Assembly: GCA_046497075.1 (NCBI GenBank)
Contig: JAWOGF010000054.1
Coordinates: 18,267-82,266, forward strand
Direction of reading: 5' to 3'
Length of the DNA stretch: 64,000 nucleotides
From: Saliniplasma sp046497075
GTDB lineage: Archaea > Thermoplasmatota > Thermoplasmata > Halarchaeoplasmatales > Halarchaeoplasmataceae
Each line of letters starts with the position of its first letter. Position 1 is the stretch's first letter. The translations under genes and the position numbers were made by a program. The notes beneath the pieces are model-generated. The model was not told the origin of the DNA. It did not search any database and worked only from the letters and a program-made list of their open reading frames with translations. Shown here piece after piece: positions 34,995 through 42,432 of the stretch.

Positions 34995-36530
34995 ATGAAG
35001 CATCTAAAGGAAATCCTTAAAGACATCGAATCTGGTGAAATCAATTCTTCAAACGAACTTCAAAAAGCCAAGATGAAGTACTGTAAAGAATACGGTGTTT
35101 CCGAACTTCCAAAGAATTCCGAGTTGTTAGAGCATGTAAATAAAGTTGAAGGTATCCAAAGGAAAGATGTCGTTTCAGTTCTTCAAAGGAAACCAGCTAG
35201 AAAGAAATCGGGTGTAACAGTTATAGCCTGCATGACTTCTCCAGCTGAATGTCCCCATGGAAGATGTATTATGTGCCCGGGAGGCCCTGAAAAAGATTTA
35301 CCTTCTCCTCAATCCTATACTGGTAAAGAACCAGCGGCTCTCAGGGCTGAAAGGAACGATTTCGACCCTAGATGGCAGGTGGAAGATAGGTTACGTCAAT
35401 ACGATGCAATAGGTCATAAAACCGATAAAGTAGACCTAATCGTCATGGGTGGAACGTTTCCGGCTAGAGATTGGGGATATCAGAAAAGGTTTGTTAAAGG
35501 ATGTTTAGATGGGTTGAACGGATCGATTTCCGAGTCTTTAGAGGAATCTAAAACAATCAATGAAACCGCTGACATACGGTGTATAGGTCTGACCATTGAA
35601 ACAAGACCAGATTATTGTAAAGAACCTCAACTCGACCGGATGTTAGAATTGGGTGCTACAAGAGTTGAGATCGGTGTACAGACTTTGGATGACGACCTGT
35701 TGAAAAATATCCAGCGGGGTCATACTGTAAAGGATACCATAGAAGCAACTTGGCTAGCTAAAGAAAAAGGATTCAAAGTCTGTTATCATATGATGCCTGG
35801 ACTTCCTGGGAGTGATTTTGAAAAAGACCGTGAAGAGTTCAAAAAGTTATTTGAAGATGAGCGTTACAGACCCGATATGTTGAAGATCTATCCAACTCTA
35901 GTGGTCGAAGGGACTGAATTATATGATATGTGGAAAGAGGGGCAATATACCCCTTTGGATACCGATGAAGCCTCAACGCTGGTAGCTAAGATGAAGGCTG
36001 GAGTGCCACCATACGTACGTATTCAAAGAGTCCAGAGAGATATACCATCTCCATTAGTCGAAGCAGGTGTAAAGAAAAGTAATCTGCGACAGTATGCAAA
36101 AAAGGAATTAAATGACAGAGAACTAAGCTGTAGATGTATAAGGTGCAGAGAGGCGGGTCATTCTAATAAAGAGATAGAACTCTCTGATATCGATATGAAA
36201 ATTATCGATTATAGAGCTTCTGGTGGTAGAGAATATTTTCTAGAATTAGGTGATGGTTCTGTTCTTGTAGGTTATGCAAGATTAAGGATATGTGAAGATA
36301 ATTCACCGGTCATCAGAGAATTGAAGGTTGTCGGTTCGATGACACCCGTGGAAGATGAAAGTGAAAAGTATCAGCATAAGGGCTTCGGTAAAAGACTTTT
36401 AGATGAATGTGAAAGACTTGCATCGGATGAATTTGATAGTTTACGGGTGATCAGTGGGGTCGGAGCTAGAGAGTATTATAGGAATTTAGGTTATAGTTTG
36501 AAAGGCCCCTATATGGTAAAAAGATTTTAA
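34995..36530 (+). CDS. elp3: Elp3-like tRNA U34 carboxymethyltransferase
   Basis: 511 residues, the length of single-subunit archaeal Elp3. Radical-SAM domain with the cluster motif CPHGRCIMCPGGP (about residue 80) and TIETRPDYC; C-terminal GNAT acetyl-CoA domain (about 385-511) with HKGFGKRLLDECERLA. A zinc-binding patch (CRCIRCRE) lies between. It makes cm5U-type modifications at tRNA wobble uridines. A TATA-like gttatatgc about 27-32 bases before the ATG suggests a leaderless mRNA. Convergent overlap of 4 bases with the zinc-ribbon gene on the other strand. Confidence 0.95.
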   Translation: MKHLKEILKDIESGEINSSNELQKAKMKYCKEYGVSELPKNSELLEHVNKVEGIQRKDVVSVLQRKPARKKSGVTVIACMTSPAECPHGRCIMCPGGPEKDLPSPQSYTGKEPAALRAERNDFDPRWQVEDRLRQYDAIGHKTDKVDLIVMGGTFPARDWGYQKRFVKGCLDGLNGSISESLEESKTINETADIRCIGLTIETRPDYCKEPQLDRMLELGATRVEIGVQTLDDDLLKNIQRGHTVKDTIEATWLAKEKGFKVCYHMMPGLPGSDFEKDREEFKKLFEDERYRPDMLKIYPTLVVEGTELYDMWKEGQYTPLDTDEASTLVAKMKAGVPPYVRIQRVQRDIPSPLVEAGVKKSNLRQYAKKELNDRELSCRCIRCREAGHSNKEIELSDIDMKIIDYRASGGREYFLELGDGSVLVGYARLRICEDNSPVIRELKVVGSMTPVEDESEKYQHKGFGKRLLDECERLASDEFDSLRVISGVGAREYYRNLGYSLKGPYMVKRF

Positions 36531-36985
36531 ATCGATTTGAATATTTCTGGTTCTGGTTCATATACCTCATCGATTTTACGTATATCTTCGATCATAGTAT
36601 CAGCGTCTCCTAGGTCCCCTTTCTCAGATATTTCCTCAAGGTCTTCCCTACCAAACTCTCCTAACTCCCTTGTTAGTACTCTAGCCATGATCAATAGTTT
36701 TTCTCTTTTGTTTTCTCCTTCATCGGATTTTTTTATCGCCATGTAATATGGGTCCGATGGTTCATTTTTCTTCCTAGGTATCTCTTTTCCTCTCAATTTT
36801 TCATTCAATCTTTGAACAGCCCAAACAGCCTCTTTTTGAGAATTTGTTTGATAATATATATTCATCTTTTTGATCTTCATCTTGTTACCACAATAATTAC
36901 AGCTAGCGGTCTTATTTGAAAGATCTACCGATCGAGCATTTTGACAATCAGGACATACAATTATACCATATCTTTCTCGACTCAT
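36527..36985 (-). CDS. Zinc-ribbon protein of unknown function
   Basis: 152 residues. The N-terminal zinc ribbon (VCPDCQNARSVDLSNKTASCNYCG) and the following TNSQKEAVWAVQRLNEKLRG recall archaeal DUF5817/DUF1922-type small zinc proteins. The C-terminal two-thirds are an acidic helical extension with no motif I recognise. The start overlaps pdaD's stop by 4 bases (ATGA), so the two are coupled. Function unknown. Confidence 0.65.
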   Translation of the reverse strand: MSRERYGIIVCPDCQNARSVDLSNKTASCNYCGNKMKIKKMNIYYQTNSQKEAVWAVQRLNEKLRGKEIPRKKNEPSDPYYMAIKKSDEGENKREKLLIMARVLTRELGEFGREDLEEISEKGDLGDADTMIEDIRKIDEVYEPEPEIFKSI

Positions 36986-37452
36986 GGTAAATACACCAGG
37001 ACAGCAACAGAGCAGCCAAACTCTGCCTCATTTATATCTGTTTTGATACTCTCTACATGAATGTTCGGAATATTAATATCACGTATGTGTCCCATCTCTC
37101 TGACTTTCTTTTTTATCTGGTCATCAAATTCATCCATATCAATATCTTTCATAAATAGTGAATGCTCAGCAACATAACCTCCCCCTTCGTCATCAAACCC
37201 ATATCCAATCCCAGCAGCTACTTCGTTTTTAACACCTACAGCTTCAGCTAAAACACAGGGGAGGAAAGATCCGAACTCTTCGTAGATTTCGTCTACTCTT
37301 TCGATCCCATTTGGTAAAATAGATGAAACTCGGATGAGGTTGAAATCACAGATCCCAGCGTCATGGTATGCTTTATCTATAGCATTCAATGCAGATATAT
37401 CGTTTTTACCTATCCCTTTTCTGACGGTGAAATGTTTGAATTCTTTAATCAT
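36982..37452 (-). CDS. pdaD: Pyruvoyl-dependent arginine decarboxylase
   Basis: 156 residues. The self-cleaving motif is LIRVSSILPNGI with cleavage expected between Ser43 and Ser44; Ser44 becomes the pyruvoyl group. EAVGVKNEVAAGIGYGF and GCSVAV at the C terminus are family blocks. It makes agmatine from arginine, the first step of the archaeal route to putrescine and spermidine, which would feed deoxyhypusine synthase at 6.7 kb. Confidence 0.93.
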   Translation of the reverse strand: MIKEFKHFTVRKGIGKNDISALNAIDKAYHDAGICDFNLIRVSSILPNGIERVDEIYEEFGSFLPCVLAEAVGVKNEVAAGIGYGFDDEGGGYVAEHSLFMKDIDMDEFDDQIKKKVREMGHIRDINIPNIHVESIKTDINEAEFGCSVAVLVYLP

Positions 37453-37551
37453 CTATCACTACTAACCAAGGGTGTGATTTAAATTTTTCAGGTATCTAAA
37501 TTTAGGTAATACTTATAAAATTTTAAATAATTTGATTTATTAATCAACAAT

Positions 37552-37725
37552 ATGGCTATCATAATCCCACTACTGATATTATTGGTGATCATAGTCTTGA
37601 TACTGATTGTTTGGTTTGTATGGCATCTGATTAAATGTGTCATAGTACTGATACTGATCGCTGTGGTAATAGCAGCATTATGGTTCTTCGGCGAGCTGTC
37701 CCAGTTTATTCCTATGATATTTTAA
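37552..37725 (+). CDS. Small two-helix membrane protein
   Basis: 57 residues by hand translation, starting MAIIIPLLILLVIIV and ending FIPMIF. It has two hydrophobic helices joined by WHLIKC, with very few charged residues. A TATA-like ttaaataatttgattt precedes it at 37521-37536. No family recognised. Support comes from an ATG start, an uninterrupted hydrophobic frame and its position in an otherwise empty gap of 335 bases between divergent pdaD and the next membrane gene. Confidence 0.55.
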   Translation: MAIIIPLLILLVIIVLILIVWFVWHLIKCVIVLILIAVVIAALWFFGELSQFIPMIF

Positions 37726-37787
37726 CATTTATAACCGCTCGGGTATAAGCTGATAAAGTTAAAATAGCTTGCTAATAATGTTTTAAC

Positions 37788-38495
37788 ATGGAAACCTTAG
37801 AACTCTTAGAACGGTTTAGAGATATACGGGATCACTTCTATTCTTTTTCTGAACTTTTACCTATCAAAGAATTAATGATCTTTGGCGAATTTACACTGAT
37901 CTTCATATTCATGACGTCACTGTTATTCTCAGAATATTTCACTCTACCGGTGGTTCTCACAGTGGTTTTTGTACTTGCATTACTTTTGGTATCATCACTT
38001 ATCTTATTATTCTCGAAACATGTGTTCACTTTCATCGCTTTACTTGCAGGGATACTTATTTTAGCAGGCTCATCGATAATTTCACTTTTTCTTGAACTCT
38101 CACTGTTCCGATTAAATATCCATTCAATTGAAATCTTGTTCATAATAAATGCTGTCCTCATAGTGTTTATCGGTATCAAGCTGTTGAAGTATCAGTATAA
38201 AAATATCACTAAGAAGAGCATGTTATTTATGATCTGGTCATTTTCTATTTTATTCATAGCTTATGTGCCAATTATTGGATTAGACTTATCAAAAGAAAGT
38301 ATGGGTTATGGCTTAGTTACATCTGTAATATTTGGGGGGTTTTTGTCAGTTGTATCATCGCTGCTTTATTTAAGACTTCTGCGAGATGAAGATACCTCAG
38401 AAGAGAAAACGAAAATGGATGAAAGTGCGTTTTCAGAGGAATTTGACGGTTCAAAAAATTATTATGAAAAGATAAATAAGTTACGACGAGATTGA
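37788..38495 (+). CDS. Polytopic membrane protein of unknown function
   Basis: 235 residues. About six or seven transmembrane helices between residues 28 and 205, followed by a charged cytoplasmic tail (DEDTSEEKTKMDESAFSEEFDG). No catalytic motif or known family recognised. It ends 36 bases before the cobalamin adenosyltransferase gene and may share its transcript. Confidence 0.65.
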   Translation: METLELLERFRDIRDHFYSFSELLPIKELMIFGEFTLIFIFMTSLLFSEYFTLPVVLTVVFVLALLLVSSLILLFSKHVFTFIALLAGILILAGSSIISLFLELSLFRLNIHSIEILFIINAVLIVFIGIKLLKYQYKNITKKSMLFMIWSFSILFIAYVPIIGLDLSKESMGYGLVTSVIFGGFLSVVSSLLYLRLLRDEDTSEEKTKMDESAFSEEFDGSKNYYEKINKLRRD

Positions 38496-38531
38496 AATCT
38501 AAGGTTTTCATAAAAAAAAGGAGATGAGATC

Positions 38532-39053
38532 TTGGATAAAGCAATAATACAGGTATATACCGGGGATGGTAAAGGAAAAACTACTGCAGCCTTGGGTCTT
38601 GCTATCCGAGCTGCTGGAAGGGGTATGAAAGTACTGATCATCCAATTTTTAAAAGGTAGACACTCAGGTGAGAGAGATATCTTAAAAAAAATACCCCAAA
38701 TCGAGATTGAAAGCTATGGGACTTCAGAATTTTTAGAACGGGATGAAATCAAAGAGGAAGATATATCTGAAGTAAAGAAAGGTTTGGACCGAGTGGAACA
38801 GGCTTTGGAGTACGAAGATTGGGATATGCTCCTCCTCGATGAAATCAATGTGGTTTTGGATTTCGAACTGCTAGATTTGGATGAATTCGTACGGTTTTTA
38901 AAAAGAAATGATAACAAAGACGTAGAAATCGTTTTAACCGGTAGGAACGCGCCAGATGAAATCATCACCCTTGCTTCACTTGTCACTGAAATGCGGTGTC
39001 TAAAACATCCATACAAGGAAGGATTAGGACCTAGGAAGGGTATCGAATATTAA
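38532..39053 (+). CDS. cobO: Cob(I)yrinic acid a,c-diamide adenosyltransferase
   Basis: 173 residues. The P-loop VYTGDGKGKTTAALGLAIRAAGRG and MLLLDEINVVLD identify the CobA/CobO/BtuR family; the C terminus ends DLVTEMRCLKHPY-like (LVTEMRCLKHPYKEGLGPRKGIEY). It adenosylates corrinoids using ATP. The start is a TTG placed five bases after a strong ribosome-binding site (ggagatga); no ATG is available near it. Confidence 0.93.
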   Translation: MDKAIIQVYTGDGKGKTTAALGLAIRAAGRGMKVLIIQFLKGRHSGERDILKKIPQIEIESYGTSEFLERDEIKEEDISEVKKGLDRVEQALEYEDWDMLLLDEINVVLDFELLDLDEFVRFLKRNDNKDVEIVLTGRNAPDEIITLASLVTEMRCLKHPYKEGLGPRKGIEY

Positions 39054-39054
39054 C

Positions 39055-39561
39055 TCACTCCCTGTAATATTCATAAATACCCTTTTTATGTTCATCTCGT
39101 AATTGGTGATAGTGTACGGCATTGGTTCTTGTTTTTTCTATAATTTCTTCATCCCCTTCTTTGATGATCTTAGCTGGAATGCCCACAGCGATACTGAAAT
39201 CTGGGATGGTCATATCTTCTCTTACGAGAGCGTTTGCTCCGATTATGCATCCTTTACCGATTTTGGCCCCGCTTAAAACAGTTGAATTCATGCCGACTAT
39301 GGTTTCGTCATCTACTTCGCACCCGTGAACCACGGACCCGTGTCCGACAGTCACGTTTTTACCGATGATCGTATGGTGACCTTCATCTACATGAACCACA
39401 GCACAATCTTGAATATTGGTTCCCTCTTCGATCTTTATGTGGTTCTGGTCTCCTCTTAGAACAGCATTAGGCCATATACTACATCCCTCTCCTAGAACGA
39501 CATCTCCGATTATCTTGCAGCTCTTAGCAATAAAGCAGGACTCTGGTATCGTTGGCGACAA
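39055..39561 (-). CDS. Gamma-class carbonic anhydrase-like hexapeptide protein
   Basis: 168 residues of left-handed beta-helix hexapeptide repeats (V/I)G..(S/T). Metal-ligand histidines are retained in VVHVDEGHHTIIG and VGHGSVVHGC, as in the Cam/YrdA/PaaY family. CO2 hydration is possible, but many YrdA-type members lack demonstrated activity. The TTG start has a ribosome-binding site (gaggga). Convergent with cobO, 1 base between stops. Confidence 0.85.
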   Translation of the reverse strand: MSPTIPESCFIAKSCKIIGDVVLGEGCSIWPNAVLRGDQNHIKIEEGTNIQDCAVVHVDEGHHTIIGKNVTVGHGSVVHGCEVDDETIVGMNSTVLSGAKIGKGCIIGANALVREDMTIPDFSIAVGIPAKIIKEGDEEIIEKTRTNAVHYHQLRDEHKKGIYEYYRE

Positions 39562-39583
39562 TCAAATCCCTCTGATACAAAGA

Positions 39584-39835
39584 TCATTCTTCTGAAATCG
39601 ATACTCTTTTTGGGAAGTATCGTAGAAGTATTATGTCTCCGACTGCGCTCACCCAACGGTAGGGAACTTTAACACTTTTCGAATCTTCAACCAAAAGGGG
39701 ATTAGTATCACCTACGAACAGGCCATCTATGGCCGCTTCGTCCATATCGATAACTACGTTATTTACTGTGCCAAGAAACAAGCCAGTCTTGGTATAGACT
39801 TGGATTCCAATCATTTCTGATACTTCTTCGAGCAT
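39584..39835 (-). CDS. PRC-barrel domain protein
   Basis: 83 residues from the ATG at 39835. The domain MIGIQVYTKTGLFLGTVNNVVIDMDEAAIDGLFV is a PRC-barrel beta fold, followed by VPYRWVSAVGDIILLR. Stand-alone PRC-barrel proteins are common in euryarchaea and may act in RNA processing or with FtsZ/CdpB division proteins (some archaeal PRC-barrel proteins are cell-division factors). No direct evidence here. Confidence 0.82.
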   Translation of the reverse strand: MLEEVSEMIGIQVYTKTGLFLGTVNNVVIDMDEAAIDGLFVGDTNPLLVEDSKSVKVPYRWVSAVGDIILLRYFPKRVSISEE

Positions 39836-39967
39836 ATCTATCACATGAGGTATAGTTTAATCTGTTTTAAATTTTTTTATGGTTTTGAGTAAAATCGAAG
39901 CGATACTTTTATACTGCAACAAGTTTTCTAACAGGTAAATATGATCGTCTGACGAAGGAGAATTAGG

Positions 39968-40534
39968 ATGAACAGCGTCCCCAGCAGTGAGGATACAAAA
40001 CGTCACTACGCCCTTCTTGACGTTTTACTGCTACTTTTCTGGCTATTGTTGACAGGCCAGTTAATAGTGATATTAAAAGGTCAAGAGATATCAATATATG
40101 TATTATTAGCCGGACTAGGAGCGGCGAGTGCTGTGACACTCACAGCTCATGAATTTGTCATACGAGGAAAACGGAGGGAAAAGGAATCATTATTCGAGTA
40201 TATCCAGTCCTTGAAAAATCTTATCTTCTTATTTTTAGATGTGATTATCAAATTGATCGTCGCTAACGGTATACTGATGTATCAATCGTTATCTCTCGAT
40301 ATAGAACCTAGAGTAGTAAAAACAAAAGTAAATCTAAAATCGGATTCTGAAGTAACCCTAATCTCTTTACTCATAACTTTAACCCCGGGAACACTCGTCA
40401 TAGATGTAGAGGAAGAAAAAGATGAATACTATTTATACGTGCATTTTTCGTACCTGAAAGCAGAATATCTCTCTGAGGATATCAAAGATACGATCACGGC
40501 TTGGGACGAACGTATAAGAGGTGTTTTCAAATGA
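39968..40534 (+). CDS. mnhE: Mrp/Mbh-type antiporter subunit E (MnhE/MbhA)
   Basis: 188 residues. Two or three N-terminal helices, then the MnhE core ending LISLLITLTPGTLVIDVEEEKDEYYLYVHF, the family hallmark (SLLITLTPGT). First gene of an eight-gene cation antiporter operon. A TATA-like cttttatact (39906-39915) and ribosome-binding site ggag (seven bases before ATG) precede it. Confidence 0.93.
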   Translation: MNSVPSSEDTKRHYALLDVLLLLFWLLLTGQLIVILKGQEISIYVLLAGLGAASAVTLTAHEFVIRGKRREKESLFEYIQSLKNLIFLFLDVIIKLIVANGILMYQSLSLDIEPRVVKTKVNLKSDSEVTLISLLITLTPGTLVIDVEEEKDEYYLYVHFSYLKAEYLSEDIKDTITAWDERIRGVFK

Positions 40535-40791
40535 ACTTACTATCTGGTATATCGACGATTTTGATTTTTATTGCCTTGTTCTCCTCATATCGACTTTTTG
40601 TTGGTCCCTCGATATACGACAGGATAATATCTCTGAATGTTGTCGGTGTTATTATAACTGTAATACTCACGATTATGAGTATAGAAACTGGAACAGGTCT
40701 TTATCTAGATATCGCGATATCCTTTGTACTTCTGGATTTTGTAGGTACTATGGCTTTTATTAAATATCTAGAAGGTGGTGACTTTAAATGA
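40531..40791 (+). CDS. mnhF: Mrp/Mbh-type antiporter subunit F (MnhF/MbhB)
   Basis: 86 residues from the ATG at 40531, which overlaps the mnhE stop (ATGA). Three transmembrane helices; YRLFVGPSIYDRIISLNVVG and AISFVLLDFVGTMAFIKYLEG are diagnostic of MnhF. Confidence 0.92.
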   Translation: MNLLSGISTILIFIALFSSYRLFVGPSIYDRIISLNVVGVIITVILTIMSIETGTGLYLDIAISFVLLDFVGTMAFIKYLEGGDFK

Positions 40792-41129
40792 TCTTGACGA
40801 TCCTATCGGTATTTTTGATGACCCTGGGATGTGTAATCATGTTTACCGCTGCCCTGGGCCTTATGAGATTTTCTACGATAAATATGAGACTACATGCTAG
40901 TGGCAAAGCTGGAACTGGGGGGACTTTAGCACTTTTAATAGGTATCCTTGTCTATACAGGAATAGATGAGATCTCAGGTAAAATCATCCTGATAATCGTT
41001 TTGGTTTTATTTACTGGTCCGATAATATCTCATGCAATCGCTAGAGCAGCTTTTATCGACCCTGAAATACGTGCAGAAGTACCGATAGATGAATATCCTA
41101 AACTGGAAAAGAAAAAGGAGGGTAATTGA
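40788..41129 (+). CDS. mnhG: Mrp/Mbh-type antiporter subunit G (MnhG/MbhC)
   Basis: 113 residues, three transmembrane helices. ALGLMRFSTINMRLHASGKAGTGG is the MnhG signature (LRFPD-xxxRLHA-xxKA...TxG). It overlaps mnhF by 4 bases (ATGA). Part of the transmembrane proton/sodium path in Mrp and Mbh complexes. Confidence 0.92.
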   Translation: MILTILSVFLMTLGCVIMFTAALGLMRFSTINMRLHASGKAGTGGTLALLIGILVYTGIDEISGKIILIIVLVLFTGPIISHAIARAAFIDPEIRAEVPIDEYPKLEKKKEGN

Positions 41130-41377
41130 TGGTTATCGAACTTTTCCTTATCTTGTTGTTGGGTGCTTGTATTTTGGTGGTCTTGGAAAAGGATATAATC
41201 AGATCTTTGATATTCTTGGGTTTTGCCTCGATATTCGTGATGATACTGGTTTACCTTTACAATGCCCCGGATGTTGCCCTAACGTTAGCAGTGGTAAATG
41301 GTGCAGCTAGTACAATCCTTTTCTTGGCCGTTATAAAAAAACTGGAGGTGATTGGAGATCAGGAAAGTCTCAATTAA
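41129..41377 (+). CDS. MbhD-like subunit (DUF4040; part of MrpA C-terminus)
   Basis: 82 residues, three helices. The block LYNAPDVALTLAVVNGAASTILFLAVIKKLE matches MbhD and the DUF4040 portion of MrpA (NAPDVALTEA.VG). In Mrp antiporters this segment is the C-terminal part of the large MrpA; here it is separate, as in membrane-bound hydrogenase operons. ATG at 41129 with ribosome-binding site ggagg six bases upstream. Confidence 0.88.
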   Translation: MVIELFLILLLGACILVVLEKDIIRSLIFLGFASIFVMILVYLYNAPDVALTLAVVNGAASTILFLAVIKKLEVIGDQESLN

Positions 41378-41684
41378 GAAGATAGTGACTATTTCATTCC
41401 TTTTCTTTATAGTGATAACCCTCCTGAGCGGCCTTGGTCTTGAACATGAGGATAAACAGGAATCCGTACTGAAGGAGTATTATGTAGAGAACAGAAAGAC
41501 CACTGGATCAGATAACATAGTTTCAGCCATCCTGCTCGACTACAGAGCCTATGATACTTTTGGTGAAGTTATGGTTTTGTATGTAGCCATCACCGGTGTT
41601 ATCATATTGGGAATGAAATCTAAAAAAGACAGTGAAGGAAAAGAGAAGGAGGAAAATGTACATATGGGGGGTGGAAATGGATGA
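41352..41684 (+). CDS. MbhE-like subunit
   Basis: About 109 residues. Two helices flank a soluble segment with NIVSAILLDYRAYDTFGEVMVLYVA, the MbhE/MrpA-C signature (N.VTAILFDYRGYDTLGE). Start uncertain: a strong ribosome-binding site ggaggtga occupies 41344-41351, directly abutting the TTG at 41352, which is too close; the in-frame codon at ideal distance is ATC at 41358. The 5' end overlaps mbhD by 20-26 bases. Confidence 0.85.
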   Translation: MEIRKVSIKKIVTISFLFFIVITLLSGLGLEHEDKQESVLKEYYVENRKTTGSDNIVSAILLDYRAYDTFGEVMVLYVAITGVIILGMKSKKDSEGKEKEENVHMGGGNG

Positions 41685-42079
41685 GATCTATAATAATCAG
41701 AACCTCAGGTAGAGCTCTAGCCCCATTCATACTTTTATTTGGAGTGTACGTAACGATCTTTGGATATTCATCTCCAGGAGGAGGTTTTCAGGGAGGAGTA
41801 TTGTTAGCCTCAGGTATAATTTTGATTCTCGTAACTCATGGTCGAAGAGAGGTAGAACGGTTGGCGTCGAACATAAGCTGGTTGGAATCGTTCGGTGCCT
41901 TTGCATTTTTGATGGCTGGACTACTTGGGATAGTTATAGGGGGTGCTTTTTTGGCTAATATAACCCCCTCTAGCAGTCTTATGAAAATAGTTCTGGATAT
42001 TGTTGTTTCTCTCAAGGTATTTGCAGGAGTTGTCGCACTTTTTGTTTATCTATTCAGCTTGGAGGTGGAACGATCTTAA
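41681..42079 (+). CDS. mnhB: Mrp/Mbh-type antiporter subunit B (MnhB/MbhF)
   Basis: 132 residues, four helices. LAPFILLFGVYVTIFGYSSPGGGFQGGVLLASG is the MnhB hallmark (G..SPGGGFQGG). ATG overlaps the MbhE stop (ATGA). Contributes to the sodium-translocating half of the complex. Confidence 0.93.
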   Translation: MRSIIIRTSGRALAPFILLFGVYVTIFGYSSPGGGFQGGVLLASGIILILVTHGRREVERLASNISWLESFGAFAFLMAGLLGIVIGGAFLANITPSSSLMKIVLDIVVSLKVFAGVVALFVYLFSLEVERS

Positions 42080-42432
42080 ATGGGATCAACATTGGTTTGA
42101 TCATAGTTTTTGTAGGTCTGTATGGATTGACAAATACTCACAATTCTATAAAGATCATTTTGGCACTTTCAGTTATGGGATTAGGTTTGATCTTGTTTTT
42201 CGTATCTTTAGCTTATGTTCCCGGCGGTGCTCCTCCGATCGTACCTATTGGCTCCGATATATCCAATATTAATATTGTAGATCCAGTTCCTCACTCTTTC
42301 ATGATAACTTTGATAGTTATCAACCTTGCTACTACTGCTTTGGGATTAGCCCTGGTTATTCGCTTATTCGATGAATATGGTTCTCTAGATATCAAAGAAA
42401 TGATAAGATGGGGTGATGACGAAAGTGATTGA
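42073..42432 (+). CDS. mnhC: Mrp/Mbh-type antiporter subunit C (MnhC/MbhG)
   Basis: About 119 residues, three helices, NuoK-like. VGLYGLTNTHNSIKIILALSVMGLGLIL and VPHSFMITLIVINLATTALGLALVIRL match MnhC. The only canonical start near the N terminus is a TTG at 42097, 30 bases past the ribosome-binding site ggaggtgg (42061-42068), and it would remove part of helix 1. The codon at normal distance is ATC at 42073, giving ILNGINIGLIIVFVGLYG, which aligns with the usual N terminus. I therefore propose an ATC start; 7-base overlap with mnhB. Confidence 0.8.
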   Translation: MLNGINIGLIIVFVGLYGLTNTHNSIKIILALSVMGLGLILFFVSLAYVPGGAPPIVPIGSDISNINIVDPVPHSFMITLIVINLATTALGLALVIRLFDEYGSLDIKEMIRWGDDESD

